Part shown: positions 56,422-64,000 of the stretch, in pieces
Position numbering within the stretch: the first letter of the stretch is position 1
Layout: every line of letters starts with the position of its first letter
Assembly: GCA_964573395.1 (NCBI GenBank)
Contig: CAZNJI010000002.1
Span: 34,707-98,706 of the forward strand
Origin: DATIBQ01 sp964573395
GTDB lineage: Bacteria > Patescibacteriota > Minisyncoccia > Phycocordibacterales > UBA9973
Direction of reading: 5' to 3'
DNA: 64,000 bases
Made by a program: the position numbers and the translations under genes
The notes under the pieces: model-generated
The model's database searches: none
Told to the model about the DNA's origin: nothing
What the model saw: only the letters and a program-made list of their open reading frames with translations

Positions 56422-57135
56422 TTAATTTTTTGCCGCTTCTGCGTTCGCTGAGCTTTCAACTTCCGCCTTAGCTTCAACGGCTGCGTCCGTGTTCTTCTTT
56501 AAGTTAGTAATGGCGGCAACGAGAGATGCGCGCGTCTTTTTAAGCGATTCTTCTGCCGCCTTTGCGTATTCACGCGCTATTTCAATCGTTTCCTTGTTGT
56601 TGTCTTCAATGGTCATTGCGCCAAGCTTATCAAGGTTTTCAATTGAAACCTGAAGTGATGCCTTTGCATCAGCAATGCTTGCTTCCGCTTCAGTAGTTGT
56701 TTTTCCGCGCGCTTTCAATCGGGCAGCGGCATTTTCAATTCGCTCGATATGCGCAGTAAGCACTACTATTACCTGGCGAAGCTTTCGCTCAACGTATCCT
56801 TTGCGGACGCCGGCCTGTTTTTGCCGAATTTCTTTGATTTCCGCCTGTAATTCGGCTCGGCGCGCTTCGATTTTTGCCTGTACCTCAGCGCGTCGTTCTT
56901 CGCCGTTACTGTTTGACTCGGATCGGGCATTAACATCAACTTTCATCTCGGCTCGGCGCGCATCAATGTTAGTTTGCACATTTGTCTTTACACCCTCGCG
57001 CTTCAGCTGAAGGTTACTTTTTAGTTCATCAAGCCGAGCCCGAACATCGACTTGAGCATTTGTTTGCGCATAGGTACTTGTTTCAAACATGAGAACAAGC
57101 AGAAGCGCGGCAATGATATTAAATAGTATTTTCAT
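56422..57135 (-). CDS. Exported coiled-coil protein
   Basis: 237 aa. Signal peptide (1-23, STYAQ), then an almost purely alpha-helical chain rich in Ala, Glu, Arg and Lys (repeated units such as ARLDELKSNLQLKREG, EARRAELQAEIKEIR), with no aromatic core. Likely a long extracytoplasmic coiled coil. TATACT lies upstream on the minus strand (near 57172). In one operon with the MEPN protein. Function unknown. Confidence 0.7.
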   Translation of the reverse strand: MKILFNIIAALLLVLMFETSTYAQTNAQVDVRARLDELKSNLQLKREGVKTNVQTNIDARRAEMKVDVNARSESNSNGEERRAEVQAKIEARRAELQAEIKEIRQKQAGVRKGYVERKLRQVIVVLTAHIERIENAAARLKARGKTTTEAEASIADAKASLQVSIENLDKLGAMTIEDNNKETIEIAREYAKAAEESLKKTRASLVAAITNLKKNTDAAVEAKAEVESSANAEAAKN

Positions 57136-57214
57136 GGTTTTTTTATTAATTACGTGGCTCTAGCCAACCTTACTAGTATAGAACAAGAGACGAATCAGAG
57201 GGGAGGAAACTTAC

Positions 57215-57243
57215 TTGACAATACTATGTATTAGTGATATAAT
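57215..57243 (+). promoter_or_regulatory. Consensus sigma-70 promoter
   Basis: TTGACA (57215-57220), 17-base spacer, TATAAT (57238-57243): perfect boxes and spacing, the best promoter in the window. Predicted start near 57250. Confidence 0.85.
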
Positions 57244-57259
57244 AGAGAAAATTGATTTT

Positions 57260-57352
57260 ATGAATAACTACGCAGTGAGTACCACTATTGCCGGCCAGGT
57301 AATTACGACTACTTCTCTGGGTGATTTGTTTGCTCAAATGAATGACCTTTAG
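57260..57352 (+). CDS. Short ORF (30 aa), possible leader peptide
   Basis: MNNYAVSTTIAGQVITTTSLGDLFAQMNDL, spelled here only by its ends: starts MNNYAVSTT, ends FAQMNDL. Ten bases after the predicted transcript start. Thr-rich, no hydrophobic helix. It could be a leader peptide or a short protein; there is no homologue I recognise. Confidence 0.35.
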   Translation: MNNYAVSTTIAGQVITTTSLGDLFAQMNDL

Positions 57353-57670
57353 CGTTTGGCTTCAAACCGAAACTAGCTGGATGCGGCTATAAAGAGCATC
57401 GGGGAAATGGAGACGCCCTCGCTACTAACCCAAGCGCTGTACAACAGTCTCCTCAATTTTTGAGTGTTTCCATGCCGGAACATTCAACAGTTGAAACAAA
57501 ATTTGTTCATTATAAAAATCTTCCATATGCTTCTTCTGGAAATTCTAATTCGGCTCCAGACTTGCTCACATTACTTTGTGACTGGAGTGTACGCGATAAA
57601 GAAATTTTTTTCCTGAATATATTAAATCCCAATGTCTACCAGGACGAACCGTGGACATATATGAAAACTA

Positions 57671-57703
57671 CCGCTCCCACCATTAAATTCGAGCGGTTTT
57701 TTT
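57671..57703 (+). terminator. Intrinsic terminator of the 57250 unit
   Basis: CCGCTC / GAGCGG with a 14-base loop, then T7. Confidence 0.75.
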
Positions 57704-57709
57704 ATTTCA

Positions 57710-57736
57710 AAAAAATCCCGATTCGGGATTTTTTTG
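57710..57736. terminator. Intrinsic terminator of ppa
   Basis: ATCCCGATTCGGGAT palindrome with A-run left and T7 right; serves the minus-strand ppa that stops at 57741. Confidence 0.85.
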
Positions 57737-57740
57737 AAAC

Positions 57741-58271
57741 TTACTTTTGGAATTTTTCTTCGTAGAGCTTTTGCGATCGCAGCACCGCTTCTTTTGCTGC
57801 ATCAGCGCTGCCAATGCCGTTAATGGCCACTTCTTTCTGTTGCAGTTTTTTATACGTGAGGAAGAAGTGTTCAATTTCTTTGATGGTGTGCTTATTAATG
57901 TCGGGAAGATCTCGGACATCGTCGAAGCGCGGATCTTTTTCCGGCACGCCGATTATTTTCGCATCGCTATCGCCATCGTCAATCATGTTTATTACCGCAA
58001 TCGGCCGAACTTTCACTAAAATTCCCGGCGCGAGCGGGTAGGTCGTAAGTACTACCACGTCGAGCGGATCGCCATCTTCCCAATGGCTTTGCGGCATGAA
58101 TCCGTAATCGAACGGATAATCTTGGCTCGTGTGCATGGCGCGATCGAGCGTAATGAGCCCCGTTTCTTTGTCGATTTCGTACTTATTTTTAGAACCCTTT
58201 GGAATCTCAATAATGACATTGATGATATCGGGAACATTTTTTCCTGCGGTAATTTCGTGCAATAAATTCAT
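57741..58271 (-). CDS. ppa: Inorganic pyrophosphatase
   Basis: 176 aa family I soluble pyrophosphatase. IEIPKGSKNKYEIDKETG (Lys/Glu), YPFDYGFMPQSHWEDGDPLDVVVLTTYPL (the DxxPxDxxV metal site), and DDGDSDAKIIGVPEKDPRFDDVRDLPD with the remaining Asp ligands are complete. It hydrolyses the pyrophosphate made in polymer synthesis. Confidence 0.97.
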   Translation of the reverse strand: MNLLHEITAGKNVPDIINVIIEIPKGSKNKYEIDKETGLITLDRAMHTSQDYPFDYGFMPQSHWEDGDPLDVVVLTTYPLAPGILVKVRPIAVINMIDDGDSDAKIIGVPEKDPRFDDVRDLPDINKHTIKEIEHFFLTYKKLQQKEVAINGIGSADAAKEAVLRSQKLYEEKFQK

Positions 58272-58316
58272 GGCTTAATAGTAATTAGATAATAAATGAA
58301 TAGTATATACGATTGC

Positions 58317-58415
58317 ATAAATTCTTACATTCAGATTGCACGCATAAAATTCTCGTGAATTTTTGCTCCGCTCGGCTACCCGCCTGCGCGGGGCTCTCTT
58401 CGTGTAAGAATTTAT
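58317..58415. repeat. Inverted-repeat-bounded element at the nusA 3' end
   Basis: ATAAATTCTTACA (58317-58329) and its exact reverse complement (58403-58415). Inside: AAATTC TCGT GAATTT and CCCGC/GCGGG hairpins. The right repeat contains the nusA stop codon. It lies between nusA and ppa; no T-run next to the stems, so it is not an ordinary terminator. Confidence 0.55.
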
Positions 58416-59665
58416 TTATCCTCTTCTGTTGAAGTGGTTTCGGATTCTGCTGGAACTTCCGTTGGATCCTCTGCGGCTTCTTCTGTCGGCGCACTTTCAG
58501 TTTTTTCAGACTTGAGATCAGAGAGTGATACGAAATTTTCTCCCTCGATTACCGGAGCATTTTCTTCATTCAGAACCGACTCAGATCCCTTGATGTCTAT
58601 TTTCCAGCCGGTGAGCTTTGCAGCCAGGCGAACGTTCTGTCCGCCTTTTCCAATAGCAAGAGAGAGCTGGTCAGGGGTAACTTCAATCGTTGCTTTTCGT
58701 TCTTCCGGATTAAGTTCCAAATCAAGCACTTTTGCCGGAGAGAGCGCCTTGCGAACGAATTCAGCTGGGTCTTCGCTCCATTCAATAATGTCGATTTTTT
58801 CTCCACCTAGTTCATTCATGACGGTCGAGACCCGGACGCCTTTCTGGCCGACGCATGATCCAACTGGATCAATGTTTTGGTCGGCAGTATACACGGCAAT
58901 TTTTGAACGACTTCCTGGTTCTCGGGCAATTGCTTTGATTTCAACGACGCCAGAAGAAACCTCAGGAGATTCATAGGCAAAGAGGCGCTCCAGGAATCGA
59001 GGGTGAGTGCGAGAGAGTCGGAGCGTCACACCACGCGGGCCTTCTTCTACTGCATACAAATAGGCTCGGATGCGTGATCCGCGGCTGTAGCGCTCTCCAG
59101 GAATCTGTTCGTTTGCCGGTAGTACTCCTGAAGCGCGGTTGAAATCAATAAACACGATGCCGCGATCGACTTTTTGAATGTAGCCAGAAACAATGTCTCC
59201 TTCTTTTCCGCCAAATTCATCCATAATAGAGCTTCGCTCTGCTTCTCGAATACGCTGCATAATAACCTGCTTTGCGGTTTGTGCCGCGATTCGCCCGAAA
59301 TCCTCTTTTGCATCAAGTGGAAACACGATTTCATCGTTTACTGCGGCATCCTTTTTAATAATGCGGGCATCTTCAAGGAGAATGTGCTTTTCCTCGTTAA
59401 AATGCTCTCGCTCATCCGTTTCGGATGCTTCTTCTTCATCGAATCGAACGACCGAATCGTCGACAACGATTTTTACCTGGTAGAACGCGACCGTGCCGAG
59501 TTCAAAATCGATAGTCGATCGGATGATCTGCCCTTTTTTGCCGTATTCTTTTTTATACGCTGCCGCGAGCGACTGCTCGATTGCATCAAGGAGTTTTTCG
59601 CGCGGAATGCGCCGCTCCGCTTCAAGCTGTTCAATTGCTGATTTTAGTGTTTTGACATCTAGCAT
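58412..59665 (-). CDS. nusA: Transcription termination/antitermination protein NusA
   Basis: 417 aa. N-terminal polymerase-binding domain (LEAERRIPREKLLDAIEQSLAAAYKKEYG), S1 domain (GDIVSGYIQKVDRGIVFIDFNRASGVLPANEQIPGERY), KH1 (YTADQNIDPVGSCVGQKGVRVSTVMNELGGEKIDIIEWS) and KH2 (QLSLAIGKGGQNVRLAAKLTGW). The C-terminus is an acidic low-complexity tail without the AR repeats. Modulates pausing and termination. The stop codon lies within a 13-bp inverted repeat end. Confidence 0.97.
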   Translation of the reverse strand: MLDVKTLKSAIEQLEAERRIPREKLLDAIEQSLAAAYKKEYGKKGQIIRSTIDFELGTVAFYQVKIVVDDSVVRFDEEEASETDEREHFNEEKHILLEDARIIKKDAAVNDEIVFPLDAKEDFGRIAAQTAKQVIMQRIREAERSSIMDEFGGKEGDIVSGYIQKVDRGIVFIDFNRASGVLPANEQIPGERYSRGSRIRAYLYAVEEGPRGVTLRLSRTHPRFLERLFAYESPEVSSGVVEIKAIAREPGSRSKIAVYTADQNIDPVGSCVGQKGVRVSTVMNELGGEKIDIIEWSEDPAEFVRKALSPAKVLDLELNPEERKATIEVTPDQLSLAIGKGGQNVRLAAKLTGWKIDIKGSESVLNEENAPVIEGENFVSLSDLKSEKTESAPTEEAAEDPTEVPAESETTSTEEDK

Positions 59666-59709
59666 AGGGTAACTCTTTAAAAATAAACGCCCGAAGGGGA
59701 TTCGGACTG

Positions 59710-59739
59710 TTGCCCCATGATTCTACCATAGGATATACT
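59710..59739 (+). promoter_or_regulatory. Promoter of the 59751 gene
   Basis: TTGCCC (59710-59715), spacer 18, TATACT (59734-59739); 11 bases to the ATG. Confidence 0.5.
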
Positions 59740-59750
59740 GTTAATCAACA

Positions 59751-61304
59751 ATGCCACATAGCCTCCTGCAATCAAGGTTTATTTGGGTAACGCTTACATT
59801 TTTGTGCTTTTTGGTATCTTTTTTTTCGCATGGAATACGGAGTGCTTCGGCTGGAACGGGAGACAATATAACGGGGCATATCTGGAGTTCGAACGTGGGA
59901 TGGGTGAGTTTGAATAATTGCGATGAACTGGGCAGCTGCGGCCCCGTTTCATATGGCATTTCCTTTCTGCCGGTGGCGCCTGGCACTGGAAGCGGATATG
60001 CGTGGAGCCCGAACGTAGGATGGATTACCTTCAATGACACCGGTTGTCCGGCAAATGTCCCCGGATGCGTTGGCGGTACCCGGATCGATTGGGAACATAC
60101 AGACGGAGTTGGTTTTCATCAAATGAAAGGATGGCCGCGAGCTTGCAGCGTCTATGTTTCAGGCTGCAGCGGAGCGCTCAAGGATGCATCGATTCTCGGG
60201 GGATGGGACGGATACCTGGCGCTTTCAGACGAGGTGGCAACCGACGGAATTGATTGGGGCGCGGTCGATGTTCGCTCTGATAATACGATTCAAGACTGGA
60301 TGTGGGGGTCTGATGTATTCGGTTGGATGAAATTCTACGCCAAGATTAATAGCGGGTTCTTCGTCACGCTCACGGCGAGCAGCCCGACCATTAGCCCGGG
60401 GCAATCGTCGAACCTTACCTGGAATTCCAACGGCGTATCGTGCACCGGAACGAACTTTTCAACCGGATCGGCAAAGCCGCGGACGGGAACGGTAACGGTA
60501 AGCCCGACCGTTACCACCGATTACACGGTTACCTGTAGCGATTCAATCGGCAATACGAAAACAGCAACGGCTCGAGTAACCGTCGTCTCTTCTTCTGCTG
60601 TAAATAATTTTACGTCATCGAGCAGCTGTCTGCCGCCAGGAAATCGAGTTCCGGCGTTCAGCTGGAGTACGACCGACCTAAGCCAGTGCACTATTAAGAT
60701 GCAATCTTCAGGAAACACTGCTTCACAATCCGTTCTGCCGTCAGGGAACAACGTAACATTGAACAGTTCCATGGGAATTCCTGCATCATCGGCAAGCGCG
60801 AATTATACGCTCGAATGCGCGGCCAACGGTTCAGGCGCCGTTCTGCCGAATCTCGTTTCAAGCGTCCCTCCGGTATCGGTTTCAATTTGCGCAACCAGCT
60901 ATGGCATCAGTGTTACCCCGATGGATCCTCGCTTGGTCGATGCGGCCAATGATCCCGTTACCGGGCTGCCGCGGAAAAAACAGCAATTCAGAATTAGCGT
61001 AAGCCCGAGCGGCGGCTTTACCGGAACGGTAACCCTCGGCAGAACGCTGCCAAGTTTTGCGGTAGGAGCAAATCCGGTATTTCCAAGCGGCACCACGGCA
61101 GTGTTTGATGCCTCCACGCTCAGCTCTAGCGCCGGCTCGTACGGAACGGCAATTCTTACCGTTTTCCTGCCGGCGGCAAGCGTTACGCCGAATACGACCT
61201 GGGCGAATATTACCGTAACCGGCACATCCGGATCATTCTCTGCTTCCGCGCCGGCAACTGTGTCGTCAGCCGGAAAGCGCGAGCTCATTTACGAAGAAAT
61301 TTAA
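59751..61304 (+). CDS. Exported protein with GxxWSxNVGW repeats and Ig-like domains
   Basis: 517 aa. Signal peptide (1-33, RSASA). The N-terminal part repeats an aromatic motif: HIWSSNVGWVSLNN, YAWSPNVGWITFND, and a looser WMWGSDVFGWMKFYA, each presumably one blade or strand pair. Then two or three Ig-like domains (SSPTISPGQSSNLTWNSNGVSCTG; CLPPGNRVPAFSWSTTDLSQC; a final strand-rich part). Paired Cys suggest disulfides. Surface protein of unknown role; first of a run of exported genes to the window end. Confidence 0.75.
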   Translation: MPHSLLQSRFIWVTLTFLCFLVSFFSHGIRSASAGTGDNITGHIWSSNVGWVSLNNCDELGSCGPVSYGISFLPVAPGTGSGYAWSPNVGWITFNDTGCPANVPGCVGGTRIDWEHTDGVGFHQMKGWPRACSVYVSGCSGALKDASILGGWDGYLALSDEVATDGIDWGAVDVRSDNTIQDWMWGSDVFGWMKFYAKINSGFFVTLTASSPTISPGQSSNLTWNSNGVSCTGTNFSTGSAKPRTGTVTVSPTVTTDYTVTCSDSIGNTKTATARVTVVSSSAVNNFTSSSSCLPPGNRVPAFSWSTTDLSQCTIKMQSSGNTASQSVLPSGNNVTLNSSMGIPASSASANYTLECAANGSGAVLPNLVSSVPPVSVSICATSYGISVTPMDPRLVDAANDPVTGLPRKKQQFRISVSPSGGFTGTVTLGRTLPSFAVGANPVFPSGTTAVFDASTLSSSAGSYGTAILTVFLPAASVTPNTTWANITVTGTSGSFSASAPATVSSAGKRELIYEEI

Positions 61305-61323
61305 TTTCTCTTTTTAAAAGCGG

Positions 61324-61329
61324 TATACT
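61324..61329 (+). promoter_or_regulatory. -10 box (TATACT) of the 61339 gene
   Basis: TATACT ends 9 bases before the ATG at 61339. Confidence 0.45.
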
Positions 61330-61338
61330 CAAAAAGTA

Positions 61339-61659
61339 ATGGAACCGAATGTACAAGCTCAAACATCCGGAGTGCGCTTGCCCGAAGCAAAGCCAAAGCA
61401 TCACCATATGCCGCTCGTGCTAGGGGCGGTGCTCATCCTCATACTTCTACTTGCGGGTTGGTATTGGTGGAACCAAACACAAAAAGGCGTTACGCCGCTC
61501 GAGCAGTTAAGCGAACTGAAATATTCATCACGTCCGGTTTCTGAATCAGTAGAAGATCGGCTGATTGAACTTGAGGCAATCCAAGAAAGTTCCGCGCCGG
61601 TTACCGCAACTAGCGATGAACAGCTCAACATGCTTGAGTCGCTTGGCCGCTCAGAGTAA
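61339..61659 (+). CDS. Small membrane protein, MEPN family (hypothetical)
   Basis: 106 aa. MEPNVQAQTSGVRLPEAK, then a membrane helix (about 27-46, LVLGAVLILILLLAGWYWWN), then an acidic tail (EDRLIELEAIQESSAP). Same plan as the protein at 56122. Fifteen bases before the first of three tandem paralogues, so likely the same transcript. Confidence 0.65.
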   Translation: MEPNVQAQTSGVRLPEAKPKHHHMPLVLGAVLILILLLAGWYWWNQTQKGVTPLEQLSELKYSSRPVSESVEDRLIELEAIQESSAPVTATSDEQLNMLESLGRSE

Positions 61660-61674
61660 AATTTTAACTTACTT

Positions 61675-62112
61675 ATGAAATTCTCTTCTCCGCTATCTTC
61701 AAACACACAGGCACGGCTTCTGCTCTTTCTGCTCGGATTGTTTGTTTTTTTTGGAGCGGGAGTTTCTGCTTTTACGCCGCCCGTCGGCCATCCGGCTGAT
61801 TGGAACATTGCTCCTCCGATCAACGTGACTGAAGCGAATCAGGTAAAGGGCGGCGGTCTTTCGGTGAACGCATTCACTGCCCGCGGCAATGCTCAGTTTG
61901 CCCAAAAGGCAACGTTTAAGGGAATAGTGCGGGGATCGAACGCAGCAAGCTCAACCATCTACTTCGGAGGCGCATCGAACGAAGTGGGAGTGAGCATTTT
62001 GGGCGACGTTGAAACGACGGGCCGATTTCAAATAGATGATCTGCGGCACGCCGAGAGCCAGCCAAAGCGGCTCTGCGCGGATGCGAATGGAAAACTTATT
62101 TTTTGCCCATAA
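61675..62112 (+). CDS. Exported tandem-paralogue protein 1
   Basis: 145 aa. Signal segment (about 10-36, LLLFLLGLFVFFGAGVSAF). Mature part: WNIAPPINVTEANQVKGGGLSVNAF, then ARGNAQFAQKATFKG, and the end RLCADANGKLIFCP. The same two blocks occur in the next two genes (INV/IHV-GADQVK...GLSV...F and a C-x(9-10)-C end), so this is the shortest member, consisting only of the shared module. Function unknown. Confidence 0.75.
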   Translation: MKFSSPLSSNTQARLLLFLLGLFVFFGAGVSAFTPPVGHPADWNIAPPINVTEANQVKGGGLSVNAFTARGNAQFAQKATFKGIVRGSNAASSTIYFGGASNEVGVSILGDVETTGRFQIDDLRHAESQPKRLCADANGKLIFCP

Positions 62113-62114
62113 TC

Positions 62115-63008
62115 ATGAAGCATAAAATCATTCCACAACTACTCATTCTTATTTCCGGCATCGTGCTTGCTGTCGGCGCTAGTTATGTGCATGCAGCGCT
62201 TTTCACTGAGCCAACAGGTGCTCCGGTAATGAGTAATAAGGATGTGCCGATTCACGTCGGTGCCGATCAGGTGAAAAACGGCGGCCTCTCTGTCGGAACT
62301 TTTTTAGCAAACCAGAACGCGCAATTTGACCAGCAGGTATTTCTGGGGGGGACGACCGCTCGGATGGTTCGAGGAGGCGCTCCTGCGACTGCCAATTCAA
62401 CTGTCAATATCGGTGGGTTCAATGTCGATAATTCGGTCGACCGGGTAAAAACGATGGTTGACGGAAGCGTATTTGCCAATTCTCTTGAAGGAACGGATCT
62501 AAGCAATAACAGTTCGCGGAAGGTTTGCGCAAATGCCGCCGGAAAACTGGTGCTCTGTGAAGTTGTCTATGCTGCCGGAAGTGTTCAGGCGTGGTCACGA
62601 TATAGTGCAAGTTCCGGCGATCCAATTCCATGTCCGGTTCCGGGTCCCTTCTGCAGCAACACCGGACAGTCTGGGGTAGGCTTGCCACCGGGCAGTACAT
62701 CAAATACAGGGTATGCATTTACCATTCAAGCATGTTTAGATAAACACTATACTCAAGATAAGCAGGTAACGATTCAATGGACGGCAGGTGGGCAGCAGTA
62801 CCAAAGCAACGTAACGGTGTATGCAAATCCAAACAGTAACGAAGGATATACGAATACCTGGTTTGCACTTAATTATGGAAACCCGAATGTGTGTTCAAAA
62901 ATTTACGGGGTGGATGGGCCAACTACGGGCGGCGTACCAACTATTAGCAACGTTTGCATCCGCCCGGCCGACAGCACGATTCCGGTGGCGCCAAGTCAGC
63001 AATGTTAA
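62115..63008 (+). CDS. Exported tandem-paralogue protein 2
   Basis: 297 aa from MKHKIIPQLL. Signal peptide (1-23, VHAA). Shared module: DVPIHVGADQVKNGGLSVGTFLANQNAQFDQQVFLGG and RKVCANAAGKLVLCE (about 20-155), then a member-specific C-terminal domain (about 160-297) with several Cys (PIPCPVPGPFC, QACLDKHY, PNVCSKIYG, SNVCIRPAD, SQQC). Two bases after the stop of paralogue 1. The variable C-terminus may be the binding part. Confidence 0.75.
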   Translation: MKHKIIPQLLILISGIVLAVGASYVHAALFTEPTGAPVMSNKDVPIHVGADQVKNGGLSVGTFLANQNAQFDQQVFLGGTTARMVRGGAPATANSTVNIGGFNVDNSVDRVKTMVDGSVFANSLEGTDLSNNSSRKVCANAAGKLVLCEVVYAAGSVQAWSRYSASSGDPIPCPVPGPFCSNTGQSGVGLPPGSTSNTGYAFTIQACLDKHYTQDKQVTIQWTAGGQQYQSNVTVYANPNSNEGYTNTWFALNYGNPNVCSKIYGVDGPTTGGVPTISNVCIRPADSTIPVAPSQQC

Positions 63009-63010
63009 CC

Positions 63011-63943
63011 ATGAATACCACTTTTAAAACATACGCATCCATATTCCTTATTACAGTACCACTTCTTTTTCTGGCGGAAACGCTTCAAGCGCAATTCGTG
63101 TATCCGCCGGTATATCCGGCATTTCCGAATAACAATACCGAAGCCTTAATTCACGTCGGCGCCGATCAGGTGAAAGGAAATACCACAAACAGTTCAGGCC
63201 TTGCGGTCGGCGCGTTCGTAGCCAAACAGAATGCTTCGCTTGATGGGCAGAGTTTTTTTACCGGCCACTTAAACGGATTGTTCTTAAGTACGGTTCCAGG
63301 CGGCGTTGGTTTTTTTCCGAATACCACTCATTTTTCAATGTTGCGATTCGGTGGAACCATTTCTGGTGATCCGCAGCCCAAAAAAGCCACCATCGATATA
63401 AATGGAAAATTATCATCTCTCTACGGCCTTAGTTCAGGCATGCTTGCTTCAACAGAGAGCGAAACGGAACTCTGCGCCGAACAGGATGGAACGATTATTC
63501 TTTGCTCCGATGCGCTCTGGGAGCCGATATACGTAGTGGTGAATGAAACTTTTACTCCTGCTGAGAATCATTATCAGTGCATTGATTCAAACGGCGATCC
63601 AATCGGCTATACGGTTCAAGACGGACAAGAACACGTGACGGTTACGCTTGAGTTTTATCGAAGCCAGACTGATTATCAAAACAGTGGTAACTTCTTCGTG
63701 TGTGGATTTAGCCAGTGCAAGTTCGACGTAACCGGAAGAAATTTGGTCATCAAATATGCGTTCAACGGTACGCAGCAACAGACTCCGGCGCTCGCCGGCA
63801 TGAGTCATGTACTCTTCAGTAATTTGCCGACCGATCGAATCGTTGGGGATGTATACAATTGCTCGGTGGAAGCGACTCCCGTAAACACTTACACTATCCA
63901 GAACGGAACCGCGCTACCTGTTCCATATCAGCTGAACCCGTAA
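63011..63943 (+). CDS. Exported tandem-paralogue protein 3
   Basis: 310 aa from MNTTFKTYASIF (an ATG at 63002 overlapping the previous stop is the alternative). Signal peptide (1-28, LQAQ). Shared module: ALIHVGADQVKGNTTNSSGLAVGAFVAKQNASLDGQSFFTG and TELCAEQDGTIILCS; then a distinct C-terminal domain of about 130 residues with EHVTVTLEFYRSQTD and FFVCGFSQCKFDV. Strand-rich. The last complete gene in the window. Confidence 0.75.
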   Translation: MNTTFKTYASIFLITVPLLFLAETLQAQFVYPPVYPAFPNNNTEALIHVGADQVKGNTTNSSGLAVGAFVAKQNASLDGQSFFTGHLNGLFLSTVPGGVGFFPNTTHFSMLRFGGTISGDPQPKKATIDINGKLSSLYGLSSGMLASTESETELCAEQDGTIILCSDALWEPIYVVVNETFTPAENHYQCIDSNGDPIGYTVQDGQEHVTVTLEFYRSQTDYQNSGNFFVCGFSQCKFDVTGRNLVIKYAFNGTQQQTPALAGMSHVLFSNLPTDRIVGDVYNCSVEATPVNTYTIQNGTALPVPYQLNP

Positions 63944-64000
63944 AGGTGCGATACTCACACTCTTTTTCCTTGTGCTCTCTCGGCAAGGCGCTATATACTA

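Larger units (their letters stand above)
57250..57703 (+). ncRNA. Unassigned transcription unit, possibly a structured RNA
   Basis: From the consensus promoter to the terminator at 57671-57703 the unit is about 450 bases. After a 30-codon ORF (57260-57352) comes a run of potential stems: GTTTG/CAAAC (57354-57367), GATGC/GCATC (about 57383-57402), GGAGAC/GTCTCC (about 57410-57453). A frame from 57472 codes MPEHSTVETKFVHYKNLPYA and goes on through the terminator without a stop. It does not match tmRNA, 6S, SRP or RNase P RNA signatures that I know. Confidence 0.4.

Noticed and set aside
57460..57765. ORF of 101 aa from a TTG start
   Set aside because: It runs through two terminators into ppa on the other strand; kept only as part of the 57250 unit, not as a gene.
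1..64000. Alternative genetic code with UGA as glycine
   Set aside because: TGA ends genes at the expected place (for example the SET gene at 1435-1437), and conserved domains contain no in-frame TGA.

Overview
The window looks like a chromosome segment from a Candidatus Patescibacteria / CPR bacterium, most likely Parcubacteria (Paceibacteria). The grounds are: almost no biosynthetic genes; a compact origin region (rpmH-rnpA-yidD-yidC opposed to dnaA-dnaN); a PrgI/VirB4/VirB6 type IV secretion-like operon of the kind common in that group; a trigger factor without its PPIase domain; many signal-peptide proteins with no recognisable family; and very short or absent 5' leaders. TGA acts as a stop (for example the SET gene), so the UGA-glycine code of Gracilibacteria is not used. 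The taxonomic call is inference from content; no 16S gene is present. The sequence is a scaffold: two runs of exactly 100 N (22425-22524 and 30125-30224) are each flanked by an identical 55-base sequence on both sides, so they look like assembler joins and not missing DNA.

Layout. 1-5.2 kb: yebC-ruvC, msrB, a SET-domain methyltransferase, an rRNA-methyltransferase-like gene, a TIGR01777 epimerase and tyrS. 5.3-12 kb: a class A penicillin-binding protein, then the origin region (dnaN, dnaA, rpmH, rnpA, yidD, yidC), with candidate DnaA boxes and a very AT-rich block between dnaN and dnaA. 12-29.4 kb (minus strand): one long, tightly packed gene string, uvrD/pcrA - rsmA - four exported or membrane proteins - VirB6/TrbL-like - PrgI - VirB4 in two pieces - a pilin-like protein fused to an NlpC/P60 hydrolase. 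A 297-bp GIY-YIG element with 22-bp inverted ends interrupts it. 30-41.7 kb: M23 peptidase, YifB/ComM, DksA-like, NYN, rpsO, Xer recombinase, two small lipoproteins, xthA and a CCA-adding enzyme. 41.7-47.2 kb: five tRNA genes with unusual repeats around three of them, parS-like palindromes, yraN and a 1202-aa surface protein. 47.2-59.7 kb: HU, a TraD/VirD4-like coupling ATPase, RNase Y, clpP, tig, ppa and nusA. 59.7-64 kb: a run of exported proteins, three of them tandem paralogues.

How the genes fit together: the 13-26 kb operon plus the coupling ATPase at 50 kb supply the main parts of a DNA- or protein-translocating envelope machine (motor VirB4, channel VirB6, PrgI, coupling ATPase, pilin-like subunit with its own wall hydrolase). 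The PBP, M23 peptidase and peptidoglycan-binding surface protein handle the cell wall. RNase P protein, the CCA enzyme and tRNAs largely lacking encoded CCA form a tRNA maturation set.

The most unusual material is intergenic: several elements bounded by inverted repeats that abut start or stop codons (3744-3883, 29410-29517, 22074-22370, 58317-58415), a tRNA-Pro gene enclosed by a perfect 25-bp inverted repeat, tRNA genes followed by copies of their own 3' ends, and a transcription unit of about 450 bp with a consensus promoter and no recognisable product.
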